Positions 25,009 to 34,012 of a DNA stretch of 64,000 bases are shown here, one piece after another. Each line of letters begins with the position of its first letter. The stretch's first letter is position 1. The notes under the pieces are model-generated. The model did not search any database and had not been told where the DNA came from. It was given only the letters and a program-made list of their open reading frames with translations. Made by a program: the position numbers and the translations under genes. This DNA comes from an uncultured Anaerococcus sp. (GTDB lineage: Bacteria > Bacillota > Clostridia > Tissierellales > Peptoniphilaceae): positions 62,001 to 126,000 of the forward strand of contig URUJ01000001.1 of NCBI GenBank assembly GCA_900551095.1, written 5' to 3'.

Positions 25009-25790
25009 TACCTAATCCTAACTGCGTGAATTGCTAGCCTTTGATCATCATAATCGTATTGGCAAGTTGATAGAGTAATGATAGTATCCTTCTCAGTAAA
25101 AGGTCTGGTATCTAGGTCAACTTCAGAATTTGACCTTAATTTATTATAATAAGGAACCTTATCACCCTCATAGGTGAAGTCTAAAGTTCTATAATCATAG
25201 TCTGATGGAATTCCGTAGGCGGAGAAAATTTCATATTCTCTCAAACCTTCATCTGTAGTTAAATAGACAGTCCTATTTTTTTCTGCGAATTCTTGTTTTC
25301 TATATTGGTCAAGTGGTGTGAACATTGAGTCAATCTCTAGATGGTGACCATATATTACAGAGTTATCATCGCTCATATCTGGTGAATTATAAACATCCAT
25401 AAAGATTGATCCTGCTATATCATATTCCTTGTTAAGTCCTTTTCTTAAATAAAACTCATTATCAGGACCTTGGAGAATAGGATATTTTATTCCAGTTCCA
25501 GGAATTTCTATTACTGCGACAACGTCAGGATTTTGTTCTTTTAATTTACCCAAAAGACTTAAGTGAACTTTTTCAAGCCTATCTAGTGGATTTTTTTCTT
25601 CTTCTGTAGATATCTCACCACTGTTATCCTTATCTACATCCGCTTCCGCTTCCTTGGATAAATCTTCGATATATCTATTATTTTTCATATTTGTCCAGTA
25701 ATCAAGGCCTCTCTTACCTAAAATAGCAATACAAGCTAAAATAATCAAAATTAGGACAAATCTAATAAAAGTAATTATTTTTGATTTCAT
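25008..25790 (-). CDS. Class B sortase
   Basis: About 260 residues: N-terminal membrane anchor (IITFIRFVLILIILACIAIL), a variable linker, then a sortase fold with NSVIYGHHLEIDSMFTPLDQY (catalytic His), TIITLSTCQYDYDDQRLAIHAV (catalytic Cys in TLSTC and Arg). The helix around GHH and the TLSTC form fit class B. Sortases cleave wall-sorting signals and link proteins to peptidoglycan outside the membrane; no LPxTG/NPxTN substrate is encoded nearby. AAAGGTGG lies before ATG 25790, so the 15-codon longer frame from 25835 is rejected. Confidence 0.9.
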   Translation of the reverse strand: MKSKIITFIRFVLILIILACIAILGKRGLDYWTNMKNNRYIEDLSKEAEADVDKDNSGEISTEEEKNPLDRLEKVHLSLLGKLKEQNPDVVAVIEIPGTGIKYPILQGPDNEFYLRKGLNKEYDIAGSIFMDVYNSPDMSDDNSVIYGHHLEIDSMFTPLDQYRKQEFAEKNRTVYLTTDEGLREYEIFSAYGIPSDYDYRTLDFTYEGDKVPYYNKLRSNSEVDLDTRPFTEKDTIITLSTCQYDYDDQRLAIHAVRIR

Positions 25791-25879
25791 TTTACCACCT
25801 TTAAAAAGTATCTTTTCATTAGTATAATATACCATAACAGAGAGTAAATAAAAAGTATTTTATAAAAAAAGGAGAAACT

Positions 25880-26116
25880 ATGAAAGATTACAAGTTATAT
25901 GTTGGAACAGTATGTAGATTTTGTAAAAAAGTAGAAAATTTCATGGAAGAAAACAATATAGATATTCCCTTAGTAAATATAAATGAAGACAGACAGGCTA
26001 TGCTAGAATTAATGGAAAAAGGCGGCAAAAGACAAGTTCCTTGCCTCTACCACGACGGTGAATATTTATATGAATCTGATGATATAATCGCATTTCTTAA
26101 AGAAAATTACAAATAA
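25880..26116 (+). CDS. Glutaredoxin-like thiol-disulfide protein
   Basis: 78 residues, the size of a minimal glutaredoxin. The active site is VCRFCKKV (C-x-x-C) near residue 12 and a cis-proline lies in KRQVPCLYHDG, followed by DIIAFLKENY. In an organism probably lacking glutathione it may be reduced by another thiol system. GGAG precedes the ATG. The next gene, a HAD phosphatase, begins 8 nt downstream, suggesting one transcript. Confidence 0.9.
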   Translation: MKDYKLYVGTVCRFCKKVENFMEENNIDIPLVNINEDRQAMLELMEKGGKRQVPCLYHDGEYLYESDDIIAFLKENYK

Positions 26117-26124
26117 GGATTAAT

Positions 26125-26931
26125 ATGATAAAATTAATTGCATCTGATATAGATGAAACATTAATAGCAAAAGATCAGACAGTCCCAAAAAGAAATCAAG
26201 AAGCCATCAAAAAAGCTATAGACAAGGGGATCATAGTAATGCTGGCAACAGGCAGAGGTCCCTATGAAGTTTTTGATATACCAGAAAAAGCTGGAGTTAT
26301 TGCTGATGACAGGTATTTAATCTGTTGTAATGGCGCTGTAATAATGAATGTAAAAAGTAAGGAAATAGTAGACGTAGTAGATTTAGATTTTTCTTATGCG
26401 AAAGCCATTTTTAACTATGCCTACAAAAATAAACTCACCTTTTACCTCTACACCATAGATAAAAAATACGGTATAAACTTATCTGACAATACTATAATTG
26501 CAGAAAAGCACATAAATATCCTAGAAACAGATAATATTGACTTCTTGAAAGATGAAACTATTCTAAAAGTAATTATAAAAAATAAAGATATGAACAAGCT
26601 TCAAGCCCAAGAAGTGGATATAGCAAAAATAACAAATTATGCACTAGAAATCTCATATTCATCAAATATGTACATGGAAATAAATGCCAAAGGCGTAAAT
26701 AAAGCCGTAGCTTTAAAGAAAGTTTGCGACCACTACGGTATAGAAATGAAAGATGTACTAGCAATAGGAGATAACTACAACGACGTAGCCATGCTAGAAG
26801 CCGCAGGCACATCTGTCGCTGTAAAAAACGCAAGACTTCAAGTAAAAGAAAGCGCCGACTACGTAGCTAGCCACGATAACAACAAGGGTGCCGTAGGAGA
26901 AGCAATCGAAAAATTTGTATTAAACTTATAA
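26125..26931 (+). CDS. Cof-type HAD-superfamily phosphatase
   Basis: 268 residues. HAD motif I is IASDIDETL (nucleophile and acid/base Asp), motif II is MLATGRGPYE, motif III Lys falls around NKAVALKKVC, and motif IV is VLAIGDNYNDVAMLEAAGTSVAVKNA. A type IIB (Cof) cap lies between. Family members dephosphorylate sugar phosphates or cofactors; the substrate is not predictable. A terminator follows. Confidence 0.92.
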   Translation: MIKLIASDIDETLIAKDQTVPKRNQEAIKKAIDKGIIVMLATGRGPYEVFDIPEKAGVIADDRYLICCNGAVIMNVKSKEIVDVVDLDFSYAKAIFNYAYKNKLTFYLYTIDKKYGINLSDNTIIAEKHINILETDNIDFLKDETILKVIIKNKDMNKLQAQEVDIAKITNYALEISYSSNMYMEINAKGVNKAVALKKVCDHYGIEMKDVLAIGDNYNDVAMLEAAGTSVAVKNARLQVKESADYVASHDNNKGAVGEAIEKFVLNL

Positions 26932-26934
26932 GAA

Positions 26935-26972
26935 AAAGACTAAGCGGAAAATCTCCAAGCTTAGTCTTTTAT
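26935..26972 (+). terminator. Terminator after the HAD phosphatase gene
   Basis: AAAAGACTAAGC pairs with GCTTAGTCTTTT over a loop of about 13 nt, ending in T on the plus strand. The reverse strand also reads as a terminator for the convergent small membrane protein gene. Confidence 0.85.
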
Positions 26973-26977
26973 AATTC

Positions 26978-27232
26978 TTAATAATATTCTCTATTTCTTA
27001 AATATCTATAAGCTAAAAATCCCAATCCTCCAACTACAATCAGAGGTAATAGTTTAGTTAACAAGCCAAATATAATTACAATTGGTAGGAAAACAACTAA
27101 CCCAACCAATAAAATTGGCAAGCTAACAAGGCCTAGGGTAATGCCTAATATACCTAAGATTAACTTAAAAACAAAAAATATGAGTGGCAGACCAATAAAT
27201 AGTGCTCCTACAATTAAAAGTAAATTTAACAT
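26978..27232 (-). CDS. Small hydrophobic membrane protein
   Basis: 84 residues made almost entirely of three or four hydrophobic stretches rich in Leu, Ile, Val and Gly, ending in the charged tail YRYLRNREYY. No conserved motif is recognised. AAAAGGAG just upstream of ATG 27232 supports translation. It is monocistronic and convergent with the HAD phosphatase gene. Confidence 0.7.
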   Translation of the reverse strand: MLNLLLIVGALFIGLPLIFFVFKLILGILGITLGLVSLPILLVGLVVFLPIVIIFGLLTKLLPLIVVGGLGFLAYRYLRNREYY

Positions 27233-27338
27233 ATCTAACTCCTTTTAACAGTATTATACATATATTAAAACCAAATGTCAAATATTTTAATATTTCGCTT
27301 ATTTTTATTGATTCTCCTGTTATTATATTTTTATAAAT

Positions 27339-27360
27339 AAAAAAAGGGAGGCAAGCTCCC
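27339..27360 (-). terminator. Terminator after ferritin
   Basis: GGGAG/CTCCC stem with a 5-nt loop followed by seven T on the minus strand, directly after the ferritin gene. Confidence 0.85.
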
Positions 27361-27377
27361 TAATAATTTTTATAAAC

Positions 27378-27854
27378 TTATCTAGCACCAAGTTGGCCAT
27401 CAAGGATGTAAATACCACCCCAGTTGCCATTGATTCTTTCTAGTCTTGTGATAATCTTAGCTACTGAATCTTCTTCTTCTACTTGTTCATCTATAAAGCC
27501 TTTGATAAATGAAAATACTCTTAAATCTTCGTCTTTAGAAATTTCAGCAATTTCTGTAATTCTTCTGGTAACTTCTTTTTCATGATCTAGGGCTACCTTA
27601 AATACATCTACTAGGCTTTCATAGTCATATTTTGGTTCAGCAATTGCCTTATATCTTACATCGTATCCTACTTCTTGTAGAAAATGTTTCATAGCTTCAC
27701 CATGTCCGATTTCTTCACGAACTTGGCTATCAAACCAATGGGTAAATCCATCAAGCTCAAGTCTATCTGTATAAGCAGCCATTGCTTTATATACATATGC
27801 TGATTCATATTCAAAGTTCATTTGGTCATTTAATAAATCTAATACTTTACTCAT
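27378..27854 (-). CDS. Non-haem ferritin
   Basis: 158 residues forming a four-helix bundle. Ferroxidase ligands are visible: Glu in NFEYESAYVY, the EEIGHGEAMKHF segment (E-x-x-H), and Glu/Gln in FIDEQVEEEDS. It stores iron as a ferric mineral and limits Fenton chemistry during oxygen exposure. The gene overlaps the preceding small gene by 8 nt, so they share a transcript. Confidence 0.93.
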   Translation of the reverse strand: MSKVLDLLNDQMNFEYESAYVYKAMAAYTDRLELDGFTHWFDSQVREEIGHGEAMKHFLQEVGYDVRYKAIAEPKYDYESLVDVFKVALDHEKEVTRRITEIAEISKDEDLRVFSFIKGFIDEQVEEEDSVAKIITRLERINGNWGGIYILDGQLGAR

Positions 27855-28152
27855 TTATTTCTCCTTTTTCTAGCATCTCACTATAAGGGATATATAAACC
27901 ATATATATCCAAGTTTCTAGCTAAAATCTCCTTTATTACTTGTGTTGTATTCTCGGAGCTTATTTTGACTGTGAAACTCTTATCCTTAAGTAAAAATTCA
28001 TCCTCAATTATTATACCCTTATCTTTGAGTGCACAAAAAATCTCCATCGCAACCTTCTTAGTTAACTTATCATCTAACTGGAAGGTAAATGGAAAAACTT
28101 TTACAGATTCTTTTAGAGGATTTATTTTTTTTATTAAAAGTAAGTCTTTCAT
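27847..28152 (-). CDS. Conserved-looking protein of unknown function upstream of ferritin
   Basis: 101 residues, no membrane segment, starting MKDLLLIKKINPLKESVKVF. It alternates short strands and helices and has no motif I recognise. GGAG lies 6 nt before ATG 28152, whereas ATG 28158 would abut the ribosome site, so 28152 is used. It overlaps the ferritin gene by 8 nt and could be involved in its regulation or assembly; that is inference from position only. Confidence 0.65.
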   Translation of the reverse strand: MKDLLLIKKINPLKESVKVFPFTFQLDDKLTKKVAMEIFCALKDKGIIIEDEFLLKDKSFTVKISSENTTQVIKEILARNLDIYGLYIPYSEMLEKGEINE

Positions 28153-28193
28153 AGCCATCTCCTATTTATTAAGATACCCAAATTTAAAAAAAC

Positions 28194-28817
28194 TTAACAA
28201 TTTTTTTCTTCCGCTTCTTTTTTTGAAAAAATACACCCACAATATTCTTGTCTGTAAATCCCATATTTTTTAGAAAGTTCAATTGATTTCTTGTAACCAT
28301 CTCTTTTTTTAAAATCTGCATAGAGATATTTAACGCCAAATTCTTTTTCTAGTTCTTCTCCAATTTCGTTTAGCCATTCACTATTTTTATAAGGAGAAAT
28401 AGAAAGACTTGTAGTAAAATATTCGTAATTTTCATCTCTTGCAAGACGTGCCGTTTCCTCAAGTCTTAGCTTATAACAATCATGGCAAGCCCTACCAAAT
28501 TCCTTATCATCTTTTCTCTTTAGGGCAACTTTTTCAAAATCTTTAATATCGTTAGGTGGGATTATAACTTTCCCAGCAAAATCTGATTTTTCTGATACAA
28601 TCTTTAGGTTTTCTGCTCTTTTATCAAGTTCTTCTCTTGGATAAATCATTGGATTATAAAAATATAAATCCATATCAAAATAGTCTCTTAATCTCTCTAT
28701 AACCTGAGTTGAACAAGGTCCGCAGCAAACTTGGAGCAAGAGCCTAGGCTTTTTTCCTTCATGACTTATTTTTTCTATGGTATCTTCCATAACTTTGTTG
28801 TAATTAATCTTATTCAT
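28194..28817 (-). CDS. queH: Epoxyqueuosine reductase QueH
   Basis: 207 residues. QueH carries out the last step of queuosine synthesis, reducing epoxyqueuosine to queuosine in tRNA, and replaces the cobalamin-dependent QueG. The signature cysteine motifs are present: LLLQVCCGPCSTQV near residue 30 and GRACHDCYKLRLEETA, with a further YRQEYCGCIFS near the end. These bind a 4Fe-4S cluster and an additional iron. Length fits the family. Confidence 0.93.
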   Translation of the reverse strand: MNKINYNKVMEDTIEKISHEGKKPRLLLQVCCGPCSTQVIERLRDYFDMDLYFYNPMIYPREELDKRAENLKIVSEKSDFAGKVIIPPNDIKDFEKVALKRKDDKEFGRACHDCYKLRLEETARLARDENYEYFTTSLSISPYKNSEWLNEIGEELEKEFGVKYLYADFKKRDGYKKSIELSKKYGIYRQEYCGCIFSKKEAEEKNC

Positions 28818-28834
28818 AATCTGCCTTTAAATGT

Positions 28835-28868
28835 AAAAAACTGCAAGAATAGCACATTCCTGCAGTTT
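28835..28868 (-). terminator. Terminator after rpsI
   Basis: AAACTGCAGGAAT pairs with ATTCTTGCAGTTT, followed by T on the minus strand; a strong intrinsic terminator closing the rplM-rpsI operon. Confidence 0.85.
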
Positions 28869-28884
28869 GTTGAATATCGTATAA

Positions 28885-29277
28885 TTATCTCTTTGAAAAT
28901 TGTGAAGATTTTCTTGCTTTTTTGAGACCAGCTTTTTTTCTTTCCTTTTTACGTGAATCACGTGTTAAGTAACCTGCTCTCTTTAGGGCAATTCTATAGT
29001 CAGGGTTTGCTATAATCAATGCTCTTGCGATAGCATGTCTAATAGCTCCTGCTTGACCATTGTATCCACCACCATTAACATTTACTTTAATATCATAGCT
29101 TGTTAGATTTTCTGTTAGTGTTAGTGGGCTTCTTGCTACAATTTTAAGAGTTTCAAAATCAAAATATTGATCTAAATCTTTTCCGTTTACAATTATATTT
29201 CCAGATCCTGGTACCATTGTTACTCTTGCAACAGAGGTTTTTCTTCTACCAGTTGATTGAATAATGTTATCTGCCAT
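28885..29277 (-). CDS. rpsI: 30S ribosomal protein S9
   Basis: 130 residues, normal bS9 length. It contains TGRRKTSVARV near the N-terminus, GGGYNGQAGAIRHAIARAL in the centre and the C-terminal lysine/arginine tail ending SSQFSKR that reaches the P-site tRNA. It follows rplM by 10 nt, the standard bacterial L13-S9 operon. Confidence 0.98.
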   Translation of the reverse strand: MADNIIQSTGRRKTSVARVTMVPGSGNIIVNGKDLDQYFDFETLKIVARSPLTLTENLTSYDIKVNVNGGGYNGQAGAIRHAIARALIIANPDYRIALKRAGYLTRDSRKKERKKAGLKKARKSSQFSKR

Positions 29278-29287
29278 ATTTTACTCC

Positions 29288-29728
29288 TTACTTAAGATCC
29301 AAAGCTTCTGGGAATTGTGCTTCGTGACCGTGGTCGCTACCTGCATAAACTCTTAGTTTCTTTGCCATTTGACGACCTAGCTTGTTGTGTGGAAGCATTC
29401 CTACGATTGCATGTTCTACAATTCTTTCTGGATATTTAGCTTTCATATCTTTGAACTTAGTGATTTTTTGACCACCTGTGTATCCAGAATATCTTTTGTA
29501 TTCTTTTTGATCTTCTTTGTTTCCTGTAAGCACTACTTTGTCAGCGTTTACTACTATAACATAGTCACCTGTATCAAAGTGTGGAGTAAAGGTTGGTTTG
29601 TTCTTTCCTCTTAGTATTGCTGCAACTTGGCTAGCTAGTCTACCTAGAACCAAGCCTTCTGCATCAACAACATACCATTTTCTTTCGATGTTTGATGGAG
29701 TCGCAGTCCATGTCTTTTGATGTTTCAT
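29288..29728 (-). CDS. rplM: 50S ribosomal protein L13
   Basis: 146 residues. Typical uL13 segments: KWYVVDAEGLVLGRLAS, HFDTGDYVIVVNADKV, and PERIVEHAIVGMLPHNKLG. It is the first gene of the operon and is preceded by an RNA leader similar to the L13 autoregulatory leader. An AGGAGG ribosome site lies just upstream. Confidence 0.98.
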   Translation of the reverse strand: MKHQKTWTATPSNIERKWYVVDAEGLVLGRLASQVAAILRGKNKPTFTPHFDTGDYVIVVNADKVVLTGNKEDQKEYKRYSGYTGGQKITKFKDMKAKYPERIVEHAIVGMLPHNKLGRQMAKKLRVYAGSDHGHEAQFPEALDLK

Positions 29729-29735
29729 CTCATCC

Positions 29736-29864
29736 TCCTATAATTTATTCGGCTACTATATTTAGACACCGCATTAGTAGCTTGCGGCTGTACTCGTCCT
29801 GGCATTTATCTATCGCTTCCAGGATAAGCGATCGTCTCGATTCCTTATGAAGGTCTGAGTCGAC
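29736..29864 (-). ncRNA. Ribosomal protein L13-type mRNA leader
   Basis: The 130-nt leader contains the segments AATCGAGACGATC, CCAGGACGAGTACAGC and GCTACTAATGCGGTGTCTAA, which are the kind of conserved bulged-stem elements expected of the Firmicutes L13 leader (Rfam L13_leader as I recall it). Paired TATCCTGGAAGCG/CCAGGA and GCCGCAAG arms support a multi-stem fold. Bound by L13, it would shut off rplM-rpsI translation or transcription when the protein is in excess. Confidence 0.7.
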
Positions 29865-29870
29865 TGATAT

Positions 29871-29899
29871 ATAATACTTGCTTGTATCCTATTTGTCAA
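29871..29899 (-). promoter_or_regulatory. Promoter of rplM-rpsI
   Basis: On the minus strand TTGACA (29899-29894), exactly 17 bp, then TATTAT (29876-29871). It lies over the last codons of trkH, and its transcript starts about where the L13 leader begins. Confidence 0.85.
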
Positions 29900-31370
29900 G
29901 GTTTTTCTCTTTTCTTCTTGATAATTTTTTATAACTATAAGGAGAAAATAATAAGAGCATTGGATATAGTTCTAACCTTCCAAATAACATGGCTAGTGTA
30001 AGGGTAAATTTGGATGTTGGTTCCATTGATGCAAAGGAGTTTACTGGTCCAAAATCAACAAGTCCAGGTCCTACGTTATTAAAGGTTGTGGCAACTGCTG
30101 CAAAAGCAGATTCGAAGTTTTCTACATCTCTACTTACAATTACCATAAATATTATAAATAACAAAATATATAGAACCAGATACTTATTAACTGCTTCTTC
30201 TAGTTCATCATCCATTCTCTTTCCGTCAATTTTTGTTATGGTTACTCTTCTTGGATTTATTACCTTTTTTACATGATTTATTGTACTTTTAAAAAGAATC
30301 AAAAATCTTGAAACTTTAAATCCTCCCGCAGTTGATCCTGCAGATCCACCAATAAACATAAGTAAAATCAATATATTTCGTGAAAACATCGGCCAGGCTC
30401 CATAGTCAGCTGATACATATCCGGTCGTTGTCATAATTGATGATACAGTAAATAGCGATTGTATACCGGTATAAGCCAAGTTATCATATACATCTCTTAT
30501 ATTATAAAATATCAAACCTGTAGCGATAGCGACTATTCCCAAATACCAATACAACTCTTCGGATTTAAATCCTTCCCTAGCAGATCTAATAAGGGCGAAA
30601 TAATAAAGGTTAAAGTTTACTCCAAATAAAATCATCGCTATGGATAGGACTACTTCTATATATCTAGAATCATAATATCCTACAGATAGTCCCTTATTGG
30701 CAAAACCACCAGTACCAGCAGCTCCCATAGCAAAAATCATTGAGTCAAATAAATTCATACCACCAAAGAGCAAAAATATTGTGGTTATAAGGGTCATCAC
30801 CAAATATATCATATATAAAACCCTTGCTGTTTGGCTTAGCTTAGGTGTTATTTTACCAAATGATGGCCCAGGCATTTCCGCTTGTAGAAGATTTGATGAT
30901 TCCTTATTTGATTTTGGAAGGATTGCCAAAGTAAATACCAAGATTCCCATACCACCAATAAGGTGGGATAGTGACCTCCAAAATATTATCGAATGTGGCA
31001 AAAGTTCCACATCGTTAGCTACAGAAGCTCCACAAGTTGTAAAGCCGCTTGCCATCTCAAAAACAGCATCCAAAACAGTGTGATAGTTTGTTGGTGTTAA
31101 ATATAAGGGGATAGCTCCAATTACTGAAAATAAAACCCAACAAGCCGCTGTAGAAAACAAGGCTTCTCTTGTATATATATGACCTTTTTCGTCACCAAAT
31201 TTAACTAAAAGACTTCCTAGTGCTATGGCTATTAAAATCGGTATCAAAAAATATAATTTATCATAAACCCCTTCTCTAAAAATTATAGAAACCATTAATG
31301 GCACCATCATTAAAAGAGCCAATACTTGAAGAAGTCTACCCAAGATGTAATTTATTGTCTTTAGATTCAT
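29889..31370 (-). CDS. trkH: TrkH-family potassium uptake membrane subunit
   Basis: 493 residues with about ten membrane helices arranged as four pore repeats. Selectivity-filter stretches are visible (ASGFTTCGAS, GAAGTGGFANKG, SIMTTTGYVSADYG, TTFNNVGPGLV). TrkH conducts K+ under control of the TrkA ring. The gene starts 2 nt after trkA, so they form a two-gene operon. The 3' end of the gene contains the promoter of rplM. Confidence 0.93.
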   Translation of the reverse strand: MNLKTINYILGRLLQVLALLMMVPLMVSIIFREGVYDKLYFLIPILIAIALGSLLVKFGDEKGHIYTREALFSTAACWVLFSVIGAIPLYLTPTNYHTVLDAVFEMASGFTTCGASVANDVELLPHSIIFWRSLSHLIGGMGILVFTLAILPKSNKESSNLLQAEMPGPSFGKITPKLSQTARVLYMIYLVMTLITTIFLLFGGMNLFDSMIFAMGAAGTGGFANKGLSVGYYDSRYIEVVLSIAMILFGVNFNLYYFALIRSAREGFKSEELYWYLGIVAIATGLIFYNIRDVYDNLAYTGIQSLFTVSSIMTTTGYVSADYGAWPMFSRNILILLMFIGGSAGSTAGGFKVSRFLILFKSTINHVKKVINPRRVTITKIDGKRMDDELEEAVNKYLVLYILLFIIFMVIVSRDVENFESAFAAVATTFNNVGPGLVDFGPVNSFASMEPTSKFTLTLAMLFGRLELYPMLLLFSPYSYKKLSRRKEKNLDK

Positions 31371-31372
31371 AA

Positions 31373-32734
31373 CTACTCCAATATATCATCTAGTACCTTG
31401 AAACTATGGTTAGTTGTAGCAACTAAAACAGAATCCCCAAGATTTATAGTTGACATTCCGTTTGGTATCTCTATTTCAACCTGACCGTGATCTATTGCTA
31501 AAACAAGGCTATCACTTCTTATATTTAAATCCTTTAGTGGTGTATTTAATATTTTAGAATGTTCTATCGCCTTAAATTCTATAACCTCAACTTCACCATC
31601 TTCTAGTCTATAAAGTGATGAAATTGAAGCACCTCTGGCGTTTACCTTGCTTCTTACACGTCTATTTATCACATCTGACGCAGCCATTTTAGGGGCAAAA
31701 GTCGTATCATTATCGAGAATTCCAGTCATTTTTAATAGCTTAGTCCTATTTACCTTGGCAATTACCTTTTTAAGTCCAGATTTTTGCGCAAGGAGGGAAA
31801 TCAAAATATTTTCTTCATCTATACCTGTTAGGGCAAGTGTGGCATCGTAATGATTTAACCTCAATTCTTCGAGCACTTCAGGACTTGTACCATCAGCATT
31901 AATCACAACAGCATCTTCGTGCATCTCGCTAATATCTTCAGCTTTTTTTCTGTCAATTTCAACAACAGTCACATTAAAGCCTCTCTTTAGCAAAAGACCC
32001 ACTAGGTATTTTGAAATATTTCCAGCACCAATTATTAAGACATTTTTGATATCATAAGCATCTTTTTGTTCGTGCTTATAAAAGCTATCAACAGATTTTT
32101 TCTCCCCTATTAGGTAAATCTTGTCCCCACTTCTTAGGACATCGTCCCCGTGAGGGATATTAACATTTCCTTCTGAATTTATAATACCTATAAGGGTGTG
32201 ATAGTTTTCTGAATATGAAACAAGCTCAGAAAGTTTCTTGCCATCAAGATTTGATCTTTCATCAATAACAAGCTCCATCATAATTGCCCTGTCTTTAAAG
32301 AATGACTCTACGTTTAGGGCATGGGAATATTTCAAACTTCTTTGAAGATCCTTTGCTGCTATGTATTCAGGATTTACTATAGACATGGCATCTGTAACAT
32401 CACCTATGAATTTCCTGTGTTTAACATAACGAGGTTCTCTTAGTCTGATTATTATATTTCTTGCTCCCAAATTTTTAGCAAAAATTGACGCAATTAGGTT
32501 TACATCGTCTGATTGACTTATCGCTATAAATAAATCACAGTCACTTGCTCCAGCTTCAATTAAAGCCTCGACATCTCGTCCATCTCCAACTAGACCCATA
32601 ACATCATTTGTCGCCAAAAGATCATCTAAAACATCCTTATCTTGGTCAATTACTACTATATCGTGTCCCTCATTAGAGAGGTCTTTTGTCACAAAAGAGC
32701 CGACCTTGCCGGCTCCTAGAATAATTATTTTCAT
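31373..32734 (-). CDS. trkA: Trk potassium uptake regulatory protein TrkA
   Basis: 453 residues with duplicated RCK-N/RCK-C halves. First NAD(H)-binding motif IILGAGKVGSFVTKDL at the start and second VLIIGAGNISKYLVGLLLKRG near residue 230, each followed by a TrkA_C domain. It is a cytoplasmic gating subunit responding to NADH/ATP. It is the first gene of the trkA-trkH pair. Confidence 0.94.
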   Translation of the reverse strand: MKIIILGAGKVGSFVTKDLSNEGHDIVVIDQDKDVLDDLLATNDVMGLVGDGRDVEALIEAGASDCDLFIAISQSDDVNLIASIFAKNLGARNIIIRLREPRYVKHRKFIGDVTDAMSIVNPEYIAAKDLQRSLKYSHALNVESFFKDRAIMMELVIDERSNLDGKKLSELVSYSENYHTLIGIINSEGNVNIPHGDDVLRSGDKIYLIGEKKSVDSFYKHEQKDAYDIKNVLIIGAGNISKYLVGLLLKRGFNVTVVEIDRKKAEDISEMHEDAVVINADGTSPEVLEELRLNHYDATLALTGIDEENILISLLAQKSGLKKVIAKVNRTKLLKMTGILDNDTTFAPKMAASDVINRRVRSKVNARGASISSLYRLEDGEVEVIEFKAIEHSKILNTPLKDLNIRSDSLVLAIDHGQVEIEIPNGMSTINLGDSVLVATTNHSFKVLDDILE

Positions 32735-32880
32735 TAAAGCTCCTTAGGAATTTTAAATATCATAGTTATACCTTACCGCTTTTAGAACTTTTACCATAAC
32801 TAACCCGTGTAATTTAAATTATATAAAATAGCTTACTTTGCCATATATTATTGAGTCACTATTATTATTTACAAAAGAAA

Positions 32881-32926
32881 AACTTAACTAAAGTTCCAAA
32901 AATTTAACGGTAAATTTAGTTAAGTT
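32881..32926 (-). terminator. Terminator after potD
   Basis: AACTTAACTAAA (minus strand) pairs with TTTAGTTAAGTT across about 20 nt, followed by TTTCTTTT. It closes the potABCD operon. Confidence 0.8.
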
Positions 32927-32932
32927 ACTTTC

Positions 32933-34012
32933 CTAATCTGCTTGTGGAGCTATTTTTAAATCCAAAAACAAATCATTATATAATATTGTGCTTTCCTTGC
33001 CAAGGTTTTTGAAAACCTCAAGTTTATTGATAACATCATCATCTGGGTAAAGAGTTTTGTCATTTCTTGCTTCAGGATCAATTAAATCCATAGCCTTTTT
33101 GTTTGGAGTAGCGTACCGCAAATAGTCAGCATTTCTGGCGGCTATATCTGGTCTTAATAAATAATTTATAAGGGCATAAGAACCTTCTTTGTTTCTGCTG
33201 GTTTTTGGAATTACCATTGTATCAAACCAAATATTTGACCCTTCTTTAGGTATGATATAGGAAAGATTTTCGTTCATATCTTTTGCCATCGCAGCTTCTC
33301 CAGAAAAAGTTATTCCAATATCTGCCTCTCCCTGAGCCATATACATTCTTATCTCATCAGCAAGTAGGGCCTTGACATTTGCCATAAAAGGCACCAAGTC
33401 ATTTTTAACTTCTCTTAAAATTTTTTCATCCTTTTCATTTAGGCTATATCCTTTCTTTAATAGTCCAATTCCCAAAGTTTCTCTCGCACCATCAAAAGAA
33501 AGAATCTCTCCCTCAAATTTAGGATCCCAAAGTTTTTCCCAAGAATCAAGGTCTTCTTCGCTGTATTTTTTTGTATTATAAATTATACCAAAAGATCCCC
33601 AAAAATATGGAATTGAATATTCATTTCCCGGATCATAGGCTTGGTCTAAAAATCTCTCATCAATATTATCAAGGCCTACGATTTTGGAATGATCTAATTT
33701 TTCTAAAAGTCCTTTTTCCCTCATCATTTCTACTGTATACTCAGAGGGAAATGCTAGGTCATAGTGGGTCTTTCCTTGCTCAATCTTAGCCATCATAGCC
33801 TCATTTGAATCAAAGGTTTCATAGATAATATTATAGCCAGTTTCTTTTTCAAAATCTTTTAAGACTTCAGGATCTACATAGTCTCCCCAGTTATAAAAAT
33901 AAATATCCTTATCATTTGAGCCAGCAGAACTAGCATTTAGCCTATTTTGACCAAAAACTAATAACAAGGTTAAAGCCAAAATCCCCAAAACAAATTTATA
34001 TACCTTGTTCAT
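32933..34012 (-). CDS. potD: Spermidine/putrescine-binding protein PotD
   Basis: 359 residues. N-terminal signal or anchor segment (FVLGILALTLLLVFG, no lipobox Cys), then a periplasmic-binding fold with DIYFYNWGDYVDPEVLKDFEKETG, PYFWGSFGIIYN and MAQGEADIGITFSGEA, characteristic of PotD/PotF. It captures polyamines outside the membrane for PotABC. It overlaps potC by 17 nt and is last in the operon. Confidence 0.93.
   Translation of the reverse strand: MNKVYKFVLGILALTLLLVFGQNRLNASSAGSNDKDIYFYNWGDYVDPEVLKDFEKETGYNIIYETFDSNEAMMAKIEQGKTHYDLAFPSEYTVEMMREKGLLEKLDHSKIVGLDNIDERFLDQAYDPGNEYSIPYFWGSFGIIYNTKKYSEEDLDSWEKLWDPKFEGEILSFDGARETLGIGLLKKGYSLNEKDEKILREVKNDLVPFMANVKALLADEIRMYMAQGEADIGITFSGEAAMAKDMNENLSYIIPKEGSNIWFDTMVIPKTSRNKEGSYALINYLLRPDIAARNADYLRYATPNKKAMDLIDPEARNDKTLYPDDDVINKLEVFKNLGKESTILYNDLFLDLKIAPQAD

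Noticed and set aside
25008..25790. Sortase as part of a pilus locus
   Set aside because: No LPxTG or NPxTN surface protein or pilin is encoded beside it; neighbours are a DNA glycosylase and a glutaredoxin.
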